A DNA stretch of 40,034 bases from Fibrobacter succinogenes (lineage in GTDB: Bacteria; Fibrobacterota; Fibrobacteria; Fibrobacterales; Fibrobacteraceae), in the NCBI GenBank assembly GCA_902771595.1, contig CACXXH010000023.1:1-40034 (forward strand), given 5' to 3'. Positions within the stretch are counted from its first letter, which is position 1; each line of letters starts with the position of its first letter. A program made the position numbers and the translations under genes. Below are positions 25,061 to 33,599 of the stretch, piece by piece. Under the pieces are notes generated by a model. It did not search any database, was not told where the DNA came from, and worked only from the letters and a program-made list of their open reading frames with translations.

Positions 25061-28030
25061 TTAACGCAGTCTCCTAAGACCCCTGGGCATCGGGACCTCG
25101 GTTCCGTCTTCCTGTAACAGGTAGATGTTGTCGAGGCTGATGTAGCCCATGCCGCTATGGCGGGCACGGAACGCGAAGTTCTTGATTTTCGTCGGGTCGA
25201 GCTGCGGGATAGTCTTGCCCCAGCCTTCCTGCGTCATGTTTTCCCAGATGAGCGTGTCGCGCACCCACGAACCACGGGTGTTCTTGAGGCGAACCATGAA
25301 CTCGTCGTAGTCTTCCACCTGGCTGCTCGCAATCTGCACTTCGAAGTAGCCGTCGGGATTGTTGTGGTTCGTCGCATAGTCGAACACGATGCCCACCGAC
25401 TTCTTGACTTCCTCGGGGATCACGTAATAGGCACCAGCAAAGTTCGGCCAGCTCTGCGTAGGCGGCTGTTCAATCAAGAAGTCATGACGGATGAACCCGC
25501 CATGCGGAGGCGCCCCGTTGAACACCTTCGCGCCAATCGTCGTCGCGTTGTCGCCGTTTGCCACCGGGTACCAGTCAACCGCATCGAGACCGTTGTCGAA
25601 GTTCTGCATCGCCATCGTGGTGCGGTAGGCGCCACGCACGCGGAACGGGATTTCCATCACAGCCGTCTTGCCGCCAAGACCCCACACCGTCACGCGAATC
25701 GTGCGGGGAGCGTTGTACAGATCTTCGGGAATCGGCACCTTCACATGGAAGCTCTCGATGGAAGCGTTCCACTTGCCGTCATCGGGTTCGACCGTAGTCA
25801 TGAACATGCCGCGCTTGCCCCAGTTATCGACCGTCACGACTCCGTTCGTGAGCTGGCCATCCTGCTGCACCGCCGTCACGAACAAATCAATCGTATCGCC
25901 CGCAAGCAAGACCTTCTTCTCGAGAGCGGCGGCAATAATCTGCGGCTGAGCCGCCTGCGCCTTGCTCGCCTCGTCAAGTCCCACCACGCGCGGGTTAATC
26001 TGCACCACGGCAAGTCCGAACGGAGGAACCGTAATGTCCTTGCTCTTGCTCGGGTTAATGCGGCGCCCGCTCGGTCCCATCTTCGGGTACGGATAAGAAT
26101 TCTGCCATGTTCCCACCCACTTGAACTGATCCTCGCCGAACACGTCCACCTGCGTACGCACCAGGTCGCCCTTGCCCACCTCGGCAGCATTCCCCGCGGC
26201 GGTAACGCTCTCACGGTCGATCTGCACCACCTGCGGAACTTCGGACAAGTTCACAAGCAACACGCGGGTAGAATCGCCCTTGCCAATCGCATACGCTTCC
26301 ACATCGGGGCTCGTGCTCTTTGCAGGCAATACGGAGAATCCGTCTTCGAGGAACCGCTTGAATGTCATGTACAGGCCGTAGTATTCCGCCGTCGGCTCCA
26401 GCGACTTCCAGTAGTTCCAGGAGCCTTCCTTCAATAGCGCCGTCATGCTGATGGTGCCCCAGGTACCGTCCGGGCCCTTGAACAGGTTGCCGAACGCATC
26501 CCACGGGAGCACCTGCAGGCGGTTGCCGAAACGTACCGCATGCTGGGCAAAGATACTCGCCACGGCGGTTGCCTGCGGGTAATCCATCAGCAGGCTGAAT
26601 CCCTGTACGCATGTGCTGAATTCCGAGAGGAACACGCGGCGTTCGCCTTCCAGGTGACGTTTCATCCACACATCAAGCGTGTCCATGTTCGGGCCCACAT
26701 CGAGCATCGCCTTGAGCATCTCGGCAGGCTTCGGTTCGTTCGGCGTCCAATACGGGTAATTGTGCAGGTCCACCACGTCGAGATAGCGCTTGCCGTCTTT
26801 CTTCTCCGCCTCGCCCACGATGCGCAGGAATTCTTCCATCCAGTACTTGCCATCCAGAATGCCTGCACCCTTCTGCTGCATCTTGTGCGTGCTCAGGAGC
26901 GGTCCGTGCAAGACAATCGTAGAATCGACCGCCTTCATAGCGCGGGCATATTCCAAGAAGCGGGCGGCATACTGCCTTGCCGAAATCGGGCCGGATTCTT
27001 CCCATTCGCCATCGAGCTCATTACCGATTTCCCACTGCTTGATATTGTAGCCCTTCACCTTGTTCGCATAGCGCACCCAGGCGGCAGCCTCCTTCGAGGT
27101 TCCCGTCCCCGCATTCACGCAAATGACCGCCTGCGCATTCGGGAGCGTCTTGATGTACTTCATGAATTCTTCGAAATCCCACTTGATGTCAGTCCAATCC
27201 GTGCGGGCCTTGTCGCCGTTGCGGGTCGACATCGCGTAGAACTTGTAGTTGTTGCCCTCGAGCAAATCGCTCTCGCCGCTAAACAGCTTCATCTCGCGGA
27301 TCTGCACGCCCTTGCTAGGCAGGTCGCTCGTCTTGAAGCGGATAGCCACATAGCGCGTGCGGAGCTGCTTGAACTTGTACTTGGTCGTCTCGCCATTCAC
27401 GCGCACCACGGATTCCGTCTTCAGCTTGTTTTCAAGCGCCTGGTGCACGCCCGGATATTCGGCATAGTCGCCATCCCAGTACGCGAACTCGAAAGACTTC
27501 GGGCGCAAACTGCCCCAGTCAATCTGCAGGGAATCGAGATTCATCTTCTCGGGAAACTCGATTACGACCCAAGGCGGGTCGGCGGGGTCCAAAATTTCGC
27601 CCCACCACATCGTCTCCATCTTGCCGTCGGCAAGGTGGCTCCTGCGGATAAACCCGTAGTTGTCCTTGGTCGTACCGCGGTAAACCGTCTCGCCCAAGAA
27701 GCCGCGCGCCCACTTGGTCGAATCGGGAGTCCAGAGGCCGGTAGAATCATAGTTGCCGATGCCGTTCCAGTGGTAATCGTTCGAAAGGCTGCCGTTCGGG
27801 AAGCGGAAAACCGTGTAGCCGCCGTCCACAAGCGCATCCGCCATATCGTAGTAGCGGCTGGGCGGATTCCAGATGGCAAGGTCGGCAGCCATCATGTTTT
27901 CTTTATTGATGACGATGCCAGGATGCAGGTCATCGACAATCACCACGTTCTGCGCGGCAGAGGAGGCGCCCGCACAAATGCCAAGGATGGCAACAGCCGT
28001 TTTCGAAACGCGACGGATTTTCTTATTCAT
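25061..28030 (-). CDS. Secreted clan-A glycoside hydrolase, GH51-like, with inserted beta-sandwich and C-terminal carbohydrate-binding domain
   Basis: 989 residues. Signal peptide about 1-26 (ending SSAAQ). The barrel starts at about 30 (DLHPGIVINKENMMAAD, FRFPNGSLSNDYHWNG), is interrupted by a discoidin-like beta-sandwich at about 120-257 (PPWVVIEFPEKMNLDSLQID), and resumes with VICVNAGTGTS, WEIGNELDGEW (acid/base Glu338) and FLSEFSTCVQG (likely nucleophile Glu470). A beta domain (TVPPFGLAVVQINP) and a linker precede a C-terminal module (about 815-975) resembling CBM11, with a very basic end (RGLRRLR). The plan resembles Fibrobacter endoglucanase F (Cel51A), so beta-glucan or hemicellulose attack is likely; arabinofuranosidase activity cannot be excluded. 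The ribosome-binding site is GTAGGTAG. Confidence 0.8.
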   Translation of the reverse strand: MNKKIRRVSKTAVAILGICAGASSAAQNVVIVDDLHPGIVINKENMMAADLAIWNPPSRYYDMADALVDGGYTVFRFPNGSLSNDYHWNGIGNYDSTGLWTPDSTKWARGFLGETVYRGTTKDNYGFIRRSHLADGKMETMWWGEILDPADPPWVVIEFPEKMNLDSLQIDWGSLRPKSFEFAYWDGDYAEYPGVHQALENKLKTESVVRVNGETTKYKFKQLRTRYVAIRFKTSDLPSKGVQIREMKLFSGESDLLEGNNYKFYAMSTRNGDKARTDWTDIKWDFEEFMKYIKTLPNAQAVICVNAGTGTSKEAAAWVRYANKVKGYNIKQWEIGNELDGEWEESGPISARQYAARFLEYARAMKAVDSTIVLHGPLLSTHKMQQKGAGILDGKYWMEEFLRIVGEAEKKDGKRYLDVVDLHNYPYWTPNEPKPAEMLKAMLDVGPNMDTLDVWMKRHLEGERRVFLSEFSTCVQGFSLLMDYPQATAVASIFAQHAVRFGNRLQVLPWDAFGNLFKGPDGTWGTISMTALLKEGSWNYWKSLEPTAEYYGLYMTFKRFLEDGFSVLPAKSTSPDVEAYAIGKGDSTRVLLVNLSEVPQVVQIDRESVTAAGNAAEVGKGDLVRTQVDVFGEDQFKWVGTWQNSYPYPKMGPSGRRINPSKSKDITVPPFGLAVVQINPRVVGLDEASKAQAAQPQIIAAALEKKVLLAGDTIDLFVTAVQQDGQLTNGVVTVDNWGKRGMFMTTVEPDDGKWNASIESFHVKVPIPEDLYNAPRTIRVTVWGLGGKTAVMEIPFRVRGAYRTTMAMQNFDNGLDAVDWYPVANGDNATTIGAKVFNGAPPHGGFIRHDFLIEQPPTQSWPNFAGAYYVIPEEVKKSVGIVFDYATNHNNPDGYFEVQIASSQVEDYDEFMVRLKNTRGSWVRDTLIWENMTQEGWGKTIPQLDPTKIKNFAFRARHSGMGYISLDNIYLLQEDGTEVPMPRGLRRLR

Positions 28031-28144
28031 AACTACCTACGGGGTAAAACCATTCTCCTTGAATATATAAATAAAGACCGCAGCCATGCACCGCAGTCCT
28101 TATAATCGAAAACGAATTAGTGTATCAAATGTATTCCCATCCCG

Positions 28145-29110
28145 TTATTCTGCCGAGCGAGAAACCTCAAGGGAAAAACACCCCATACCTAATTGCGAAT
28201 TCGGCGATCCAATCGCAATTTCATAATTTCCCTCGGGCAATCCATATACATAGACAAACCCGTTCTTCTTGTCCTCTTCAGTCACCATCTGGCAGGGATA
28301 GAAATCATAAGGGAGGCCTTCCCTTTCATAGTGACGCGACAAGATTCCATCTTCCACTTGTACGCAAATGCCAAAACCAGCTTCCGCGATGGTTTCATTC
28401 AGCCTATCGTGGTACCATTCATCTTCTTCAGGCAAATAGATAGAATCCAGGTACAGTTTTGCCGAATACACCGGCTCCACGACAATCTTCTGCAATTCGG
28501 CCACGGGTTCCTCATCTATTATCACGACACGGGCGCGGGCAAAATAGGAGAACACATTGGCGCCAAGGCTAGAATCCGCAGAAATTACACGCAACTGCAA
28601 TTCCTCATAGCGAGATTCATAGGCCTTATTCGATCCCAATTCCTCCAAGGCTCCTTCATATTTTTCCAAATAGGTCAAGTAGTTTACGCTATCCAGATAG
28701 ATATAGCCATCCCTGTCCGTAGTATAATGGCAACCTTCATCACCATAGGCACACCTGCCTTCATAGACATCCGCTCCCACCACAGGATTACCCGCAGCAT
28801 CCACCACCCGGACTCTCGCGTTCATGTACATATAGATATCCACATACGCTCCGCACATACTCCTACCGAGACCGCTTGCATATGTTTTCTTGGCCAATAC
28901 ATGAGCTTCATCCAAGAGATCACTGCAGGGGTCGCCATCGACAACATTCCATCGAACAAGCGACGTATCCAAATCCGCAATGGGAATTCCCGAATTCGTT
29001 TCGCTAGATGTCGAAGCAGTACTGCCATTGTCGCCGCCACAGCCGACGAACATTCCGATGCCAAGGACCGCAAACGCGAGGCCCGTCTTTGTCAACTTCT
29101 TAATAAACAT
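28145..29110 (-). CDS. Lipoprotein of unknown function paired with a TIGR02147 regulator
   Basis: 321 residues. The hydrophobic start ends in MFVGC (Cys24), then a Gly/Ser/Thr-rich spacer. About residues 95-145 look like a carboxypeptidase-regulatory-like or Ig-like beta module (ARVRVVDAAGNPVVGADVYEG ... DRDGYIYLDSV). A second short beta module closes the protein (YVYGLPEGNYEIAIGS). Six Cys after the lipid Cys may form disulfides. It lies 17 bases downstream of the TIGR02147 gene with its own AAGGAGAG, so the two form an operon; such regulator-lipoprotein pairs are a recurrent Fibrobacter arrangement. Probably anchored in the outer membrane. Function unknown. Confidence 0.78.
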   Translation of the reverse strand: MFIKKLTKTGLAFAVLGIGMFVGCGGDNGSTASTSSETNSGIPIADLDTSLVRWNVVDGDPCSDLLDEAHVLAKKTYASGLGRSMCGAYVDIYMYMNARVRVVDAAGNPVVGADVYEGRCAYGDEGCHYTTDRDGYIYLDSVNYLTYLEKYEGALEELGSNKAYESRYEELQLRVISADSSLGANVFSYFARARVVIIDEEPVAELQKIVVEPVYSAKLYLDSIYLPEEDEWYHDRLNETIAEAGFGICVQVEDGILSRHYEREGLPYDFYPCQMVTEEDKKNGFVYVYGLPEGNYEIAIGSPNSQLGMGCFSLEVSRSAE

Positions 29111-29127
29111 ATCGATCTCTCCTTAAC

Positions 29128-29955
29128 TTACTTTTTCAAATTTGTGAATAAATGAATGTTCAACTGGTGGACCCCAGTCGCCTTTTTTCTGTCCTGCGCA
29201 ATAATCTTGCGCACCCTGGCCTTCAGGCCCTGGATTTCCTTGGCTATCGCCTTGAAAGCGTCATCGGAAACGCTGAAAGTAAACGTTCCCATATCCGACG
29301 GATTCTCATTATTCGCAAGTAACGCCTGCTTGGAAAGTTCGAAGCACTGCAACTGATACTGGCGAACCAGATCGCTGTTGTTATAGGCACCGCTGCTTAC
29401 CGACTCACGGCAACTTTTCCAGAAGCCGTCTTCGTTCTTCCGAACAAAACCAAGGCGTTCCAGCAATTCCAGGGAACGTTTCAGGGTACCCACGGAAACC
29501 TTCGGGAAAATCAGTTTCTGGACGGGTTCAAGGTCGTCCGAAACATCCACGACTTCCAACGCTGTAAACAGCACGCTGTTATACCAGTGGTTGTAATATT
29601 CGTAGGCGTCTTCGTTCAGGATGCGGTGGGAATCCGGATGCTGTTTCAGCAGTTCCTCGAAAAAAGTGTTCCGTTCCGTCGCGGTCTTCGCCTGGTCCAG
29701 ATTCACCAGAGTTTCAAAATACCTTGCCTCTTTTTTGTTCAGGCCAAGCACTTCAACAAACTTGGGAATCATGCGACTGGAAAGTTTTTTACCCTTGACG
29801 ATATCGTTATAGTAGCTGCGAGTCTTGGGGAGCCCCAGCAGCACACATGCCCCAGCCCTTGTAAAATCAGGGTCTGTCAACACGCGGGCCGCCTGGTACT
29901 CGTCCAGGTACTTGCGGAAATTTGTGAACTGAAATATGTCAATAATTTTATCCAT
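29128..29955 (-). CDS. TIGR02147 family protein, probable transcriptional regulator
   Basis: 275 residues, no signal peptide. The N-terminus FQFTNFRKYLDEYQAAR followed by a helix-turn-helix-like stretch (LLGLPKTRSYYNDIVKGKK ... SSRMIPKFVEVLGLNKKEARYFETLV) is diagnostic of TIGR02147, a family expanded in Fibrobacter succinogenes. The middle looks like a winged-helix segment (VSVGTLKRSLELLERLGFVRKNEDGFW), and the C-terminus is helical and basic. The family is generally taken as DNA-binding; ligand and targets are unknown. A perfect 13-bp inverted repeat lies directly upstream of the start, consistent with autoregulation (inference). It is co-transcribed with the lipoprotein gene 17 bases downstream. 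Confidence 0.88.
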   Translation of the reverse strand: MDKIIDIFQFTNFRKYLDEYQAARVLTDPDFTRAGACVLLGLPKTRSYYNDIVKGKKLSSRMIPKFVEVLGLNKKEARYFETLVNLDQAKTATERNTFFEELLKQHPDSHRILNEDAYEYYNHWYNSVLFTALEVVDVSDDLEPVQKLIFPKVSVGTLKRSLELLERLGFVRKNEDGFWKSCRESVSSGAYNNSDLVRQYQLQCFELSKQALLANNENPSDMGTFTFSVSDDAFKAIAKEIQGLKARVRKIIAQDRKKATGVHQLNIHLFTNLKK

Positions 29956-29960
29956 GTCCT

Positions 29961-30032
29961 AAATGTACTCAAATTTTGACTCAATATCAAGACATTTTTG
30001 TAAAAAATTTGAGATTTTTTTTGAGTACATTT
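29961..30032 (-). promoter_or_regulatory. 13-bp inverted repeat operator/promoter of the TIGR02147-lipoprotein operon
   Basis: AAATGTACTCAAA (29961-29973) and its exact reverse complement (30020-30032) flank 46 AT-rich bases. Within it, on the minus strand, TTGATA (29985-29990) and TACATT (29962-29967) are spaced by 17 bases and look like -35 and -10 boxes. The proximal arm therefore overlaps the -10 and nearly touches the start codon at 29955, which would make the transcript leaderless or nearly so. The long spacing argues for a looping or two-site operator rather than a terminator of the upstream dus gene, though the latter remains possible. Confidence 0.55.
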
Positions 30033-30044
30033 TGTGATTATGGA

Positions 30045-31241
30045 CTAACGGCCCTTGAACTGGTCTCCGAACTTGAGTTCTGTTTCCTTGGCTCCATTCA
30101 GGTTCACGAGACGGTCGGGGTCGAATTTCAAATCCTTCGCCAAGCCTTCCTTGAGGGACTGCGCGCGATCAAGAAGTTCTGCGGCACACGTACTCGAGAG
30201 GAGCGCCTGACGCACCTGCATCGCGACATCATCCGCACCGTTCGCAGCATCGTCACACCGCGTCACACCGCAGTCTCTCTCGTCCAAGCAGAATCCCTTG
30301 CAGAGTCTTGCGGCAAGCTGCTTCAGCCTGCCTTCGGCGCCCTTGTCGGTACTGCCGTCCTCAATCTTGAACCCGTAATAAAGCGGGAACACGTCGAGCG
30401 CCTCGACCGCGGTAATTTCGTGTGCGGGCTTGCCTTCCCAGGCGTCGGCAATTTGCCCGAAAATCCAGGGGTTGTGCATGGCGCCGCGGCCTATCGACAC
30501 GCCGTCTACGCCGTAGTTGTTGATACGCTCACGGGCGACTTCCACGCTGTTCACGTCACCGTTGCCAATTACCGGAATCTTGGCCGCGGCCGCGACCTTG
30601 CCGATCCAGTCCCAGTCGGCAAGGCCGTTGTACCCCTGCAAGCGGGTACGGCCATGCACCGTGAGCATCTCCACGCCTTCGCCCTCGGCAATCCGGAGGG
30701 TCTCCATCACGTTGATGCTTTCGGAATCCCAGCCGATGCGGCACTTGAGCGTGAGGGGCATATCGACCCCGCAGGTATCGAGAGTCGCGCGCACCTCGTG
30801 CAAAATCTCCTGCAGGCGAGGCAGGTCCCGAAGCAGGCCCGAGCCGCTCCCCTTGCCCGCCACCTTCGGCGCCGGACATCCCGCGTTCACCTCGATAAAA
30901 TCGGGCTTCAGCGCCACCGCGATCTTCTTCGCCGCGGCCGCCATCTTGTCGGGAAAGCGCCCGAAAATCTGCACCCCGAAGGGCCTCTCTTCCGGAAAGA
31001 ACCGGAGCTGCCGGTGTCCGTCCAAATTAAAAACCGCATCGCCGTCCGTCGGCACGAACTCCGATACCAGGAGCCCCATCCGGTTCCCGGAAAGCACGCG
31101 GCACAGCCTGCGGAACGGCGCATCCGTCACCCCGTCCATCGGGGACAGTATCGTATTCGGGAACACTTCCAGACCCCGCAGCCGGAACGATATCCGGGCG
31201 GGCTTTTCGGCTTTTTTTGAACTTTCAACAGTTTTCAACAT
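30045..31241 (-). CDS. dus: tRNA-dihydrouridine synthase
   Basis: 398 residues. FMN-dependent reductase of the Dus family that reduces uridines in the tRNA D-loop. Barrel motifs: TILSPMDGVTDAPFRRL, GVQIFGR, EVNAGCPAPKVAGKGSGSGLL with the catalytic Cys122, LKCRIGWD, VHGRTRLQGYNG, IPVIGNGDV and GVSIGRGAMHNPWIF. The C-terminal helical tRNA-binding domain (about 290-398) is present. The subclass (A, B or C) is not clear from motifs. The N-terminal 30 residues are Lys/Arg-rich. It stands alone, divergent from the HU gene. Confidence 0.93.
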   Translation of the reverse strand: MLKTVESSKKAEKPARISFRLRGLEVFPNTILSPMDGVTDAPFRRLCRVLSGNRMGLLVSEFVPTDGDAVFNLDGHRQLRFFPEERPFGVQIFGRFPDKMAAAAKKIAVALKPDFIEVNAGCPAPKVAGKGSGSGLLRDLPRLQEILHEVRATLDTCGVDMPLTLKCRIGWDSESINVMETLRIAEGEGVEMLTVHGRTRLQGYNGLADWDWIGKVAAAAKIPVIGNGDVNSVEVARERINNYGVDGVSIGRGAMHNPWIFGQIADAWEGKPAHEITAVEALDVFPLYYGFKIEDGSTDKGAEGRLKQLAARLCKGFCLDERDCGVTRCDDAANGADDVAMQVRQALLSSTCAAELLDRAQSLKEGLAKDLKFDPDRLVNLNGAKETELKFGDQFKGR

Positions 31242-31377
31242 TTAAACCACAATTATTCACACATTGTCCGCAACGAGAGCCCGAAAAAAATATTTAATTT
31301 TCATCTAGGTTACCCGCTAACTCTTTGTTAAACTTATATTTAAGTCGTCAACAATTCTATCAACCAAGATTGAAGTC

Positions 31378-31725
31378 GTGCCCAATATAACAAAACAAGC
31401 CCTTATTCAAGAGATCGCCAAATCCACCGGATTTGTGCGCAATGATATTAAAATTGTTGTCGAACAGTTCCTCGACCTCCTCGGCGAGAAGCTTATCGAA
31501 GGCAATACTATTGAAATTCGCGGTTTCGGCACGTTCGCCTGCAAGCCCCGCAAGGCCCGTCCCGCGCGCAACCCGCGTACCGGCGAAACGGTGCAGATCG
31601 AAGAACGCATGGTGCCCACCTTCAAGTTCAGCAACGACATCAAGGACAAGATCAACGCCCTCGAAGGTGTCATCGGCGAAGCCGTCGAAGAACCCGAAGA
31701 AGTCACGATCGAATCCGAGATCTAG
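31378..31725 (+). CDS. HU/IHF family DNA-binding protein
   Basis: 115 residues with a GTG start at 31378. The fold is plain: ITKQALIQEIAKSTGF helix, the dimer helix EQFLDLLGEKLIEG, NTIEIRGFGTF, then the DNA-contacting arm ARPARNPRTGE with the intercalating proline, and the C-terminal strand/helix. An additional about 20-residue acidic tail (EEPEEVTIESEI) extends past the usual 90-95 residues. It bends and compacts DNA in the nucleoid. The ribosome-binding site before the GTG is weak (TGAAG). It is divergent from dus and followed by a good terminator. Whether it is HU-like or IHF-like cannot be settled here. Confidence 0.93.
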   Translation: MPNITKQALIQEIAKSTGFVRNDIKIVVEQFLDLLGEKLIEGNTIEIRGFGTFACKPRKARPARNPRTGETVQIEERMVPTFKFSNDIKDKINALEGVIGEAVEEPEEVTIESEI

Positions 31726-31749
31726 TCTCCCTGCACCCATTTTTTGCAA

Positions 31750-31782
31750 AATCCTCCGCACAGCGGAGGGTTTCTTGTTTTT
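31750..31782 (+). terminator. Terminator of the HU-family gene
   Basis: CCTCCGC and GCGGAGG arms (31753-31759, 31763-31769) with a 3-base loop, followed by a T-rich tail ending TTGTTTTT. Confidence 0.85.
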
Positions 31783-31877
31783 GAGACAGTAGAAATTCAA
31801 AAAAAACATCCCAAGCCGAAGCTAGAAGCGAGCAGAGCGTGGTCACAGGACCGAAGGCGTACTACTTGTTCGTCGAG

Positions 31878-31894
31878 AGTTCGGAAGCCGAACT
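31878..31894. other. Short hairpin in the convergent gap after the HU and RsuA genes
   Basis: AGTTCGG-AAG-CCGAACT is a perfect 7-bp stem. The surrounding gap (31783-31911) contains other short GC-rich inverted repeats and no reading frame. It may serve as the RsuA operon terminator, although the T-tract is poor. Confidence 0.4.
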
Positions 31895-31911
31895 ATCACG
31901 AAGTTTATTTT

Positions 31912-32622
31912 TCAAGAACCCATCAGCGAGGCCACTTCGTCGTCGGTCAAGAAGCGCCAACCGCCTTTTCCCAGCGTCTCATCCAGCGCCACCGGTCCAA
32001 TCGCTTCGCGGCGCAGCGTCATCACATGGTTCCCCACGGCGGCGAACATGCGGCGGACCTGGTGGTACAGTCCCTCGCCAATCGCAATCACCACGGTATC
32101 GCCCTCTGCCCGGATTTCGCGGGCAAGCACCGGGCGGCGTTCGTCCTTGAGCATCACGCCCTTCAGGAGTTCGGCCTCCTGTTCCGCGGTAAACGGGCGC
32201 GCGAGGCCCACGCGGTAATACTTGAGCATGCCCTTCTTGGGGCTCTCGACCCTGTGGATAAAGTCGCCCTGGTTGCTCAGCAGCAAAAGGCCCTCGGAGT
32301 CCGCATCCAGGCGACCCACGCTCTGTATGCCCATCGCGGTAAAGCGATCCGGCAACAGCGAATAAACCGATTCGTGGTCACGCGGGTTGTGGCTGCACTC
32401 GGCGTCGACGGGCTTGTGGAGCATCACGTAGAGTTTTTCCTGCGTAGTGACTTCCTCGCCGTTCACGGTAATGCATTCGGGGCGCTGAGCGAACTCCATG
32501 AACGGGTCGTCCAGGACCTTCCCGTCCAGTTCCACAAAACCCATGCGAACCAGGGCACGCGCTTCTTTGCGGCTCCCGAAACCTATACTCGCCAACAGGC
32601 GATCCAAAGTCAAAGCAGGCAT
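31912..32622 (-). CDS. rsuA: 16S rRNA pseudouridine synthase, RsuA family
   Basis: 236 residues from the ATG at 32622 (GGAGG seven bases upstream; a longer frame upstream lies inside another gene). An N-terminal S4-like RNA-binding domain (LDRLLASIGFGSRKEARALVR) precedes the catalytic domain with YVMLHKPVDAECSHN, the active-site GRLDADSEGLLLLSN (Asp106), PKKGMLKYYRVGL and EGLYHQVRRMFAAVGNHV. RsuA converts U516 of 16S rRNA to pseudouridine; related RluE/RluF members are alternatives. It is the last gene of a four-gene unit; its start overlaps the stop of the upstream membrane-protein gene (TAATG). Confidence 0.88.
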   Translation of the reverse strand: MPALTLDRLLASIGFGSRKEARALVRMGFVELDGKVLDDPFMEFAQRPECITVNGEEVTTQEKLYVMLHKPVDAECSHNPRDHESVYSLLPDRFTAMGIQSVGRLDADSEGLLLLSNQGDFIHRVESPKKGMLKYYRVGLARPFTAEQEAELLKGVMLKDERRPVLAREIRAEGDTVVIAIGEGLYHQVRRMFAAVGNHVMTLRREAIGPVALDETLGKGGWRFLTDDEVASLMGS

Positions 32623-33599
32623 TAATCCTCCACCATCCAGCCGACAATCTTCTTGCGGATAAAACCGAGTTCCGGCAGCTCGCCGGTCTTGAGCACGCGG
32701 GCACGCCTGCGCCAGAACAGCAGGAACAGGATTCCGGCATACACGAGCATCATCAGCAGCAAATAAAAGAAGCGGCACAGGTTCGTACGGGCATGAATAG
32801 CGCCCTGCGCACGCAGTTCGCGGTCACGGCACCAGTCCATCCTGAAATCCCACGCCCTCAGGTACGGGAAGCCCTTGAAAACGCCATTCAGCGCGGCACC
32901 GTAACCCATCGTCTCGTAATCGCCGCGGATACCCTCGACAAAGCAGTCCACGAACTTTATGTTGAACAACCGGACCACAATACCGAGCAAACTTTTCACA
33001 AAGCGGAATGCGCGCTCATCCAAATCGGGCGTAAGGATTATCGTCCAGAACTGTTCGTCCGTGAGCTTGGGCTTTTCCTTTTTTTCGGGTTCCGAGGAAT
33101 CCTCGGGGGCTTCAGGCTTATCTTCGGCACTCGGCGCCTCAGCAATCGCCACCGGGGCTACGGGCGCTTCTTTAGACTCTTCTTTAGACGCTTCTTTGGG
33201 CTCTTCTTCTACAGCCGGCGTTTCTTCCACAGCAGGCGTTACGGGCGGAGCGGAGGGTTGTTCTTCCGCCGGAGCAGTCTTCTTTTCGGCGAGCCTTATA
33301 GGCGCCGTCGCCACGAATTCCGGTTCGGCACCTTCCGATGCGGCATCATCCACATCCTTGTCCGAACTGTCGCCATCTAAATAATCCGCGCGGGCCTCAC
33401 CAGCACCTTCGCCTGATTCCTTGGTATTCTTTCCCCACTTCTTCTCGCCCGTCCAGAGCTTCTTTCCAAAAAAGAAAAACAGCGCCCGGCATCCGCGTTC
33501 GCCCGCCTCGAATTCAATCCTGAACCGGAACGGGAAAAACAGCAGAACCAGCGCTATTACGCAAAGGACGACTATAAGCCAGAAGAGGAATCCGCCCAT
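32622..33599 (-). CDS. Membrane protein with acidic linker, DUF2953-like
   Basis: 325 residues. One N-terminal membrane segment (about 4-23), a short basic/aromatic stretch, then a long low-complexity Glu/Pro/Ala/Ser/Lys linker (about 55-190), a small domain (KFVDCFVEGIRGDYETMGYGAALNGV) that resembles DUF2953, and a second membrane segment (about 283-303). The ends therefore probably lie on the same side of the membrane. Start and stop both overlap neighbours as TAATG (MlaC-like upstream, RsuA downstream). The function of the family is unknown; the operon context suggests envelope work. Confidence 0.72.
   Translation of the reverse strand: MGGFLFWLIVVLCVIALVLLFFPFRFRIEFEAGERGCRALFFFFGKKLWTGEKKWGKNTKESGEGAGEARADYLDGDSSDKDVDDAASEGAEPEFVATAPIRLAEKKTAPAEEQPSAPPVTPAVEETPAVEEEPKEASKEESKEAPVAPVAIAEAPSAEDKPEAPEDSSEPEKKEKPKLTDEQFWTIILTPDLDERAFRFVKSLLGIVVRLFNIKFVDCFVEGIRGDYETMGYGAALNGVFKGFPYLRAWDFRMDWCRDRELRAQGAIHARTNLCRFFYLLLMMLVYAGILFLLFWRRRARVLKTGELPELGFIRKKIVGWMVED

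Noticed and set aside
26540..28105. Long plus-strand frame opposite the GH51-like gene
   Set aside because: His/Arg-rich shadow with no start signal; the minus strand carries signal peptide and catalytic motifs.
30231..30280. Short direct repeat (GTCACACCGC twice) within dus
   Set aside because: It encodes ordinary residues in the C-terminal domain and is too short to signify a repeat element.
31783..31911. Possible third copy of the hairpin repeat between the HU and RsuA genes
   Set aside because: It shares hairpin style and short words (GTTCGGCT, CTCTCG) but no continuous alignment with the 95-bp unit.
32623..32778. Longer RsuA frame starting at 32778
   Set aside because: The extra residues lie inside the DUF2953-like gene and are Arg/Cys-rich shadow sequence; the S4-like domain begins at the ATG at 32622 with GGAGG upstream.
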